A stretch of DNA of 64,000 nt from CBDCUW01 sp965222745 (GTDB taxonomy: Bacteria > Planctomycetota > Planctomycetia > Pirellulales > Pirellulaceae). The first letter of the stretch is position 1. Every line of letters begins with the position of its first letter. Position numbers and translations under genes: made by a program. Of this stretch, positions 62,437 through 64,000 are shown one piece after another. The stretch covers positions 248,001 through 312,000 of the forward strand of contig CBDCUW010000004.1 of assembly GCA_965222745.1 (NCBI GenBank), in the 5' to 3' direction. The notes below the pieces were generated by a model that searched no databases, had not been told where the DNA came from, and saw only the letters and a program-made list of their open reading frames with translations.

Positions 62437-63600
62437 ATGATTCGAAAAAGACGTCCAGTGGTTTTTCACTGCCAAAGATTGGGGCTTCGCGGTAGCGCAA
62501 GTCGCCGAGACTTTCGGCGATTGACGACGCGGCCGAAACTCTTGGCGAGTTTCGCTACCCTGAGATCGAGATGGAGTTTTCTCGGTTGCTATTTGGTATT
62601 CACGTTGGTGCTGGCCACACCGATCGCCGATGCCGGATCGCCAGTGCAGGTGATTTTCGATACTGACATTTCAGGCGACGTGGACGATGTGCTGGCACTG
62701 GCGATGTTGCACGCTCTTGCCGATCGTGGCGAGTGCGAGATCCGGGCGGTGACCGTTTCCAAAATCAATCGGTTGACGGCGCCGTTTGTCGACGCCGTCA
62801 ACACGTTCTATGGACGTGATCGTATTCCTATCGGTGTTGTACAAGACGCGCAGCAGCGCGACAGCAAGTACTTGAAGCTCGTCAAGACACGCGATGGCGA
62901 TCGGTTCCGGTATCCGCACGATCTACTCTCCAGCGACGATGCTCCCCGCGCGGTGGACGTGCTTCGACGGGCGCTTTCGCAGGCCGAGGATCGCTCGATC
63001 ACGCTGGTTCAAGTTGGTTTGGCGTCGAACCTGGCGGACCTCGTGGAATCGAAGCCCGATTCCATCAGCCAATTGACCGGAACGGAACTGATCCAACAAA
63101 AAGTCCGCATGGTTTCGGTGATGGCGGGAGCGTTCGCGCCGGTGCGCGGCAACGAACATTACCTGGAAGCCAACGTGAAGAACGGGATCGGTTCGATGCG
63201 GCGATTTGCAGAGAACTGGCCCGACGATGTGCCGGTCGTCTGGAGCGATTTTCTGATCGGCATCGCCGCTCCCTATCCGCGTGAAAGTATTCAGCGCGAC
63301 TTTGGCTATCGAGAACATCACATCGTCCGCGAAGCATACCTGCTGCACGGCGGTCCAGATCATGATCGGCCCACCTGGGATCTAACCAGCGTGCTCTACG
63401 CAGTGCGGCCGGACGAGGGTTACTTTGGTCTTTCCCAGCCGGGGCGGGTGACGGTGGCCGAGGATGGATTCACGACCTTCACCGCCGAACGTGGCGGTCG
63501 CGATCGTTTTTTGACCATGGACGATCGGCAAACCATCCGAGTGGTCGAAACGCAGCGAGCTCTGGTCAGTCAGCCTCCACAGCAGACAGCAGCCAAGTAG
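62437..63600 (+). CDS. Exported nucleoside hydrolase-family protein
   Basis: A 387-aa protein from ATG 62437. The catalytic Ca-binding signature is I-F-D-T-D-I-S-G-D-V-D-D (Asp75, 77, 81, 83, 84), followed by A-L-A-M-L-H-A-L. Later segments with V-G-L-A-S-N-L-A-D-L and M-A-G-A-F-A also match. A hydrophobic export signal lies at ~47-66 (F-L-G-C-Y-L-V-F-T-L-V-L-A). The 45 residues before it come largely from a REP-like repeat (62492-62558), giving an unusually long basic n-region. No other in-frame ATG restores a normal signal. The C-terminal D-R-P-T-W-D-L-T-S-V-L fits the family's conserved end. Confidence 0.82.
   Translation: MIRKRRPVVFHCQRLGLRGSASRRDFRRLTTRPKLLASFATLRSRWSFLGCYLVFTLVLATPIADAGSPVQVIFDTDISGDVDDVLALAMLHALADRGECEIRAVTVSKINRLTAPFVDAVNTFYGRDRIPIGVVQDAQQRDSKYLKLVKTRDGDRFRYPHDLLSSDDAPRAVDVLRRALSQAEDRSITLVQVGLASNLADLVESKPDSISQLTGTELIQQKVRMVSVMAGAFAPVRGNEHYLEANVKNGIGSMRRFAENWPDDVPVVWSDFLIGIAAPYPRESIQRDFGYREHHIVREAYLLHGGPDHDRPTWDLTSVLYAVRPDEGYFGLSQPGRVTVAEDGFTTFTAERGGRDRFLTMDDRQTIRVVETQRALVSQPPQQTAAK
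62492..62558. repeat. REP-like inverted repeat inside the nucleoside hydrolase gene (copy B)
   Basis: It starts GTAGCGCAAGTCGCCGAGAC and ends CGAGTTTCGCTAC, matching the family of copy A at 30634-30696 with a few changes and a 4-nt longer centre. It keeps the reading frame open and encodes about residues 19-41 of the nucleoside hydrolase, ahead of the export signal. Confidence 0.75.
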
Positions 63601-64000
63601 TCACCGCTCCTTCGGGGCTTGCGGATCGTTGCCCCACTGCGACCAGCCGCCCACGTAGACTTTGACTTTCGGGTATCCGATCAGTTCCAATGCAAAAGCG
63701 TCGACCGTGGCCCGCCCACCGGTTTGACAGTAACACACCGCCGTTTCCGCCGGCAAAATTCCTCGCTGCTGAAAGAGTGCCTTCAACCGCTGGGGAGATT
63801 TGAATCGCCCATCTTCGGTCAACAAATGCTTCCATTCCAAGTGAACCGAATGGGGAACGCGACCCCGCGCGAATTCGCCATCGCTTCTTGTGTCAACCAG
63901 TTTGACATCTTTGGCTGTTAACAGCTTTTTGACCGAATCGGTCTCGACCATTCGATCGGCTTGAAACTTGGGCGTGAACGAGGACGGTTTGATGGTTGGA
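63601..64000 (-). CDS. Rhodanese-domain sulfurtransferase (partial, N-terminal part beyond the window)
   Basis: The frame is open to the window end on the minus strand (T-I-K-P-S-S-F-T-P-K-F), so the 116 residues from the internal ATG at 63951 are not the full protein. The visible part is a C-terminal rhodanese domain: L-V-D-T-R-S-D-G-E-F, then G-R-V-P-H-S-V-H-L-E-W, with the active-site loop C-Q-T-G-G-R-A and the final Y-V-G-G-W-S-Q-W. The C-Q-T-G-G-R loop suits a thiosulfate or 3-mercaptopyruvate sulfurtransferase, which usually has two tandem domains. The gene converges with the nucleoside hydrolase. Confidence 0.85.
   Translation of the reverse strand, partial: PTIKPSSFTPKFQADRMVETDSVKKLLTAKDVKLVDTRSDGEFARGRVPHSVHLEWKHLLTEDGRFKSPQRLKALFQQRGILPAETAVCYCQTGGRATVDAFALELIGYPKVKVYVGGWSQWGNDPQAPKER

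Overview
The window looks like chromosome from a planctomycete of the Rhodopirellula/Pirellulaceae type. The evidence is several secreted sulfatases, a giant Ser/Thr kinase carrying WD40 and sulfatase-modifying-factor-like domains next to an ECF sigma factor, many secreted proteins with carboxypeptidase-regulatory-like beta-sandwich repeats, an ISAzo13 ('Rhodopirellula transposase') element, a RAYT transposase with REP-like repeats, and long, moderately GC-rich genes. Placement below that level is inference. No rRNA, tRNA or CRISPR array was seen.

Layout. 1-8.2 kb: the 3' end of a secreted beta-sandwich/thioredoxin protein, then an ECF sigma factor and a 1700-aa receptor-like kinase. 8.2-13.8 kb: an accessory junkyard with a BlaI remnant, a polysaccharide deacetylase, a frameshifted remnant, a membrane protein, an IS66 remnant invaded by an intact-looking ISAzo13 element, and a RAYT gene flanked by copies of a GTGCCAYCCACC repeat. 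13.8-29.8 kb: a type VI secretion operon on the + strand, tssA-tssB-tssC-hcp-tssE-tssF-tssG-vgrG-(FHA-like protein)-PAAR-(1447-aa membrane-anchored protein)-(Cys-rich lipoprotein). No recognisable tssJ, K, L, M or clpV lies in the window. A convergent 217-aa protein with a Gly-rich hydrophobic segment abuts it and is a candidate effector.

30-31.5 kb: palindromic repeats and a truncated GNAT gene. 31.5-43.5 kb: a carbohydrate and ester degradation region with a PhoD-like phosphatase, a phytanoyl-CoA dioxygenase-like enzyme, a 2176-aa protein, another sulfatase and a Tat-exported SGNH hydrolase. The 2176-aa protein joins sulfatase, sialidase, sialate O-acetylesterase and a second sulfatase in one chain, and is the most striking object here. 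43.5-54.9 kb: a FixJ-like regulator, a second PhoD-like phosphatase, a family 9 glycosyltransferase, an S46 peptidase, a secreted protein of unknown function, a translationally coupled FHA-like/kinase/membrane-protein operon and a coiled-coil secreted protein. 55-64 kb: a third PhoD-like enzyme, a small zinc-finger protein, two convergent beta-sandwich paralogues (one broken by a TGA codon), a DinB-fold protein, a nucleoside hydrolase whose signal peptide is built partly from a REP-like repeat, and a rhodanese cut by the window end.

The secreted sulfatase/sialidase/esterase set fits degradation of sulfated, O-acetylated sialoglycans (inference). The kinases, FHA-like proteins and ECF factor suggest phospho-signalling from the cell surface. 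The T6SS operon suggests contractile delivery, with its membrane and recycling parts either encoded elsewhere or replaced. Dispersed hairpin repeats occupy many intergenic gaps and in places have invaded or ended genes.
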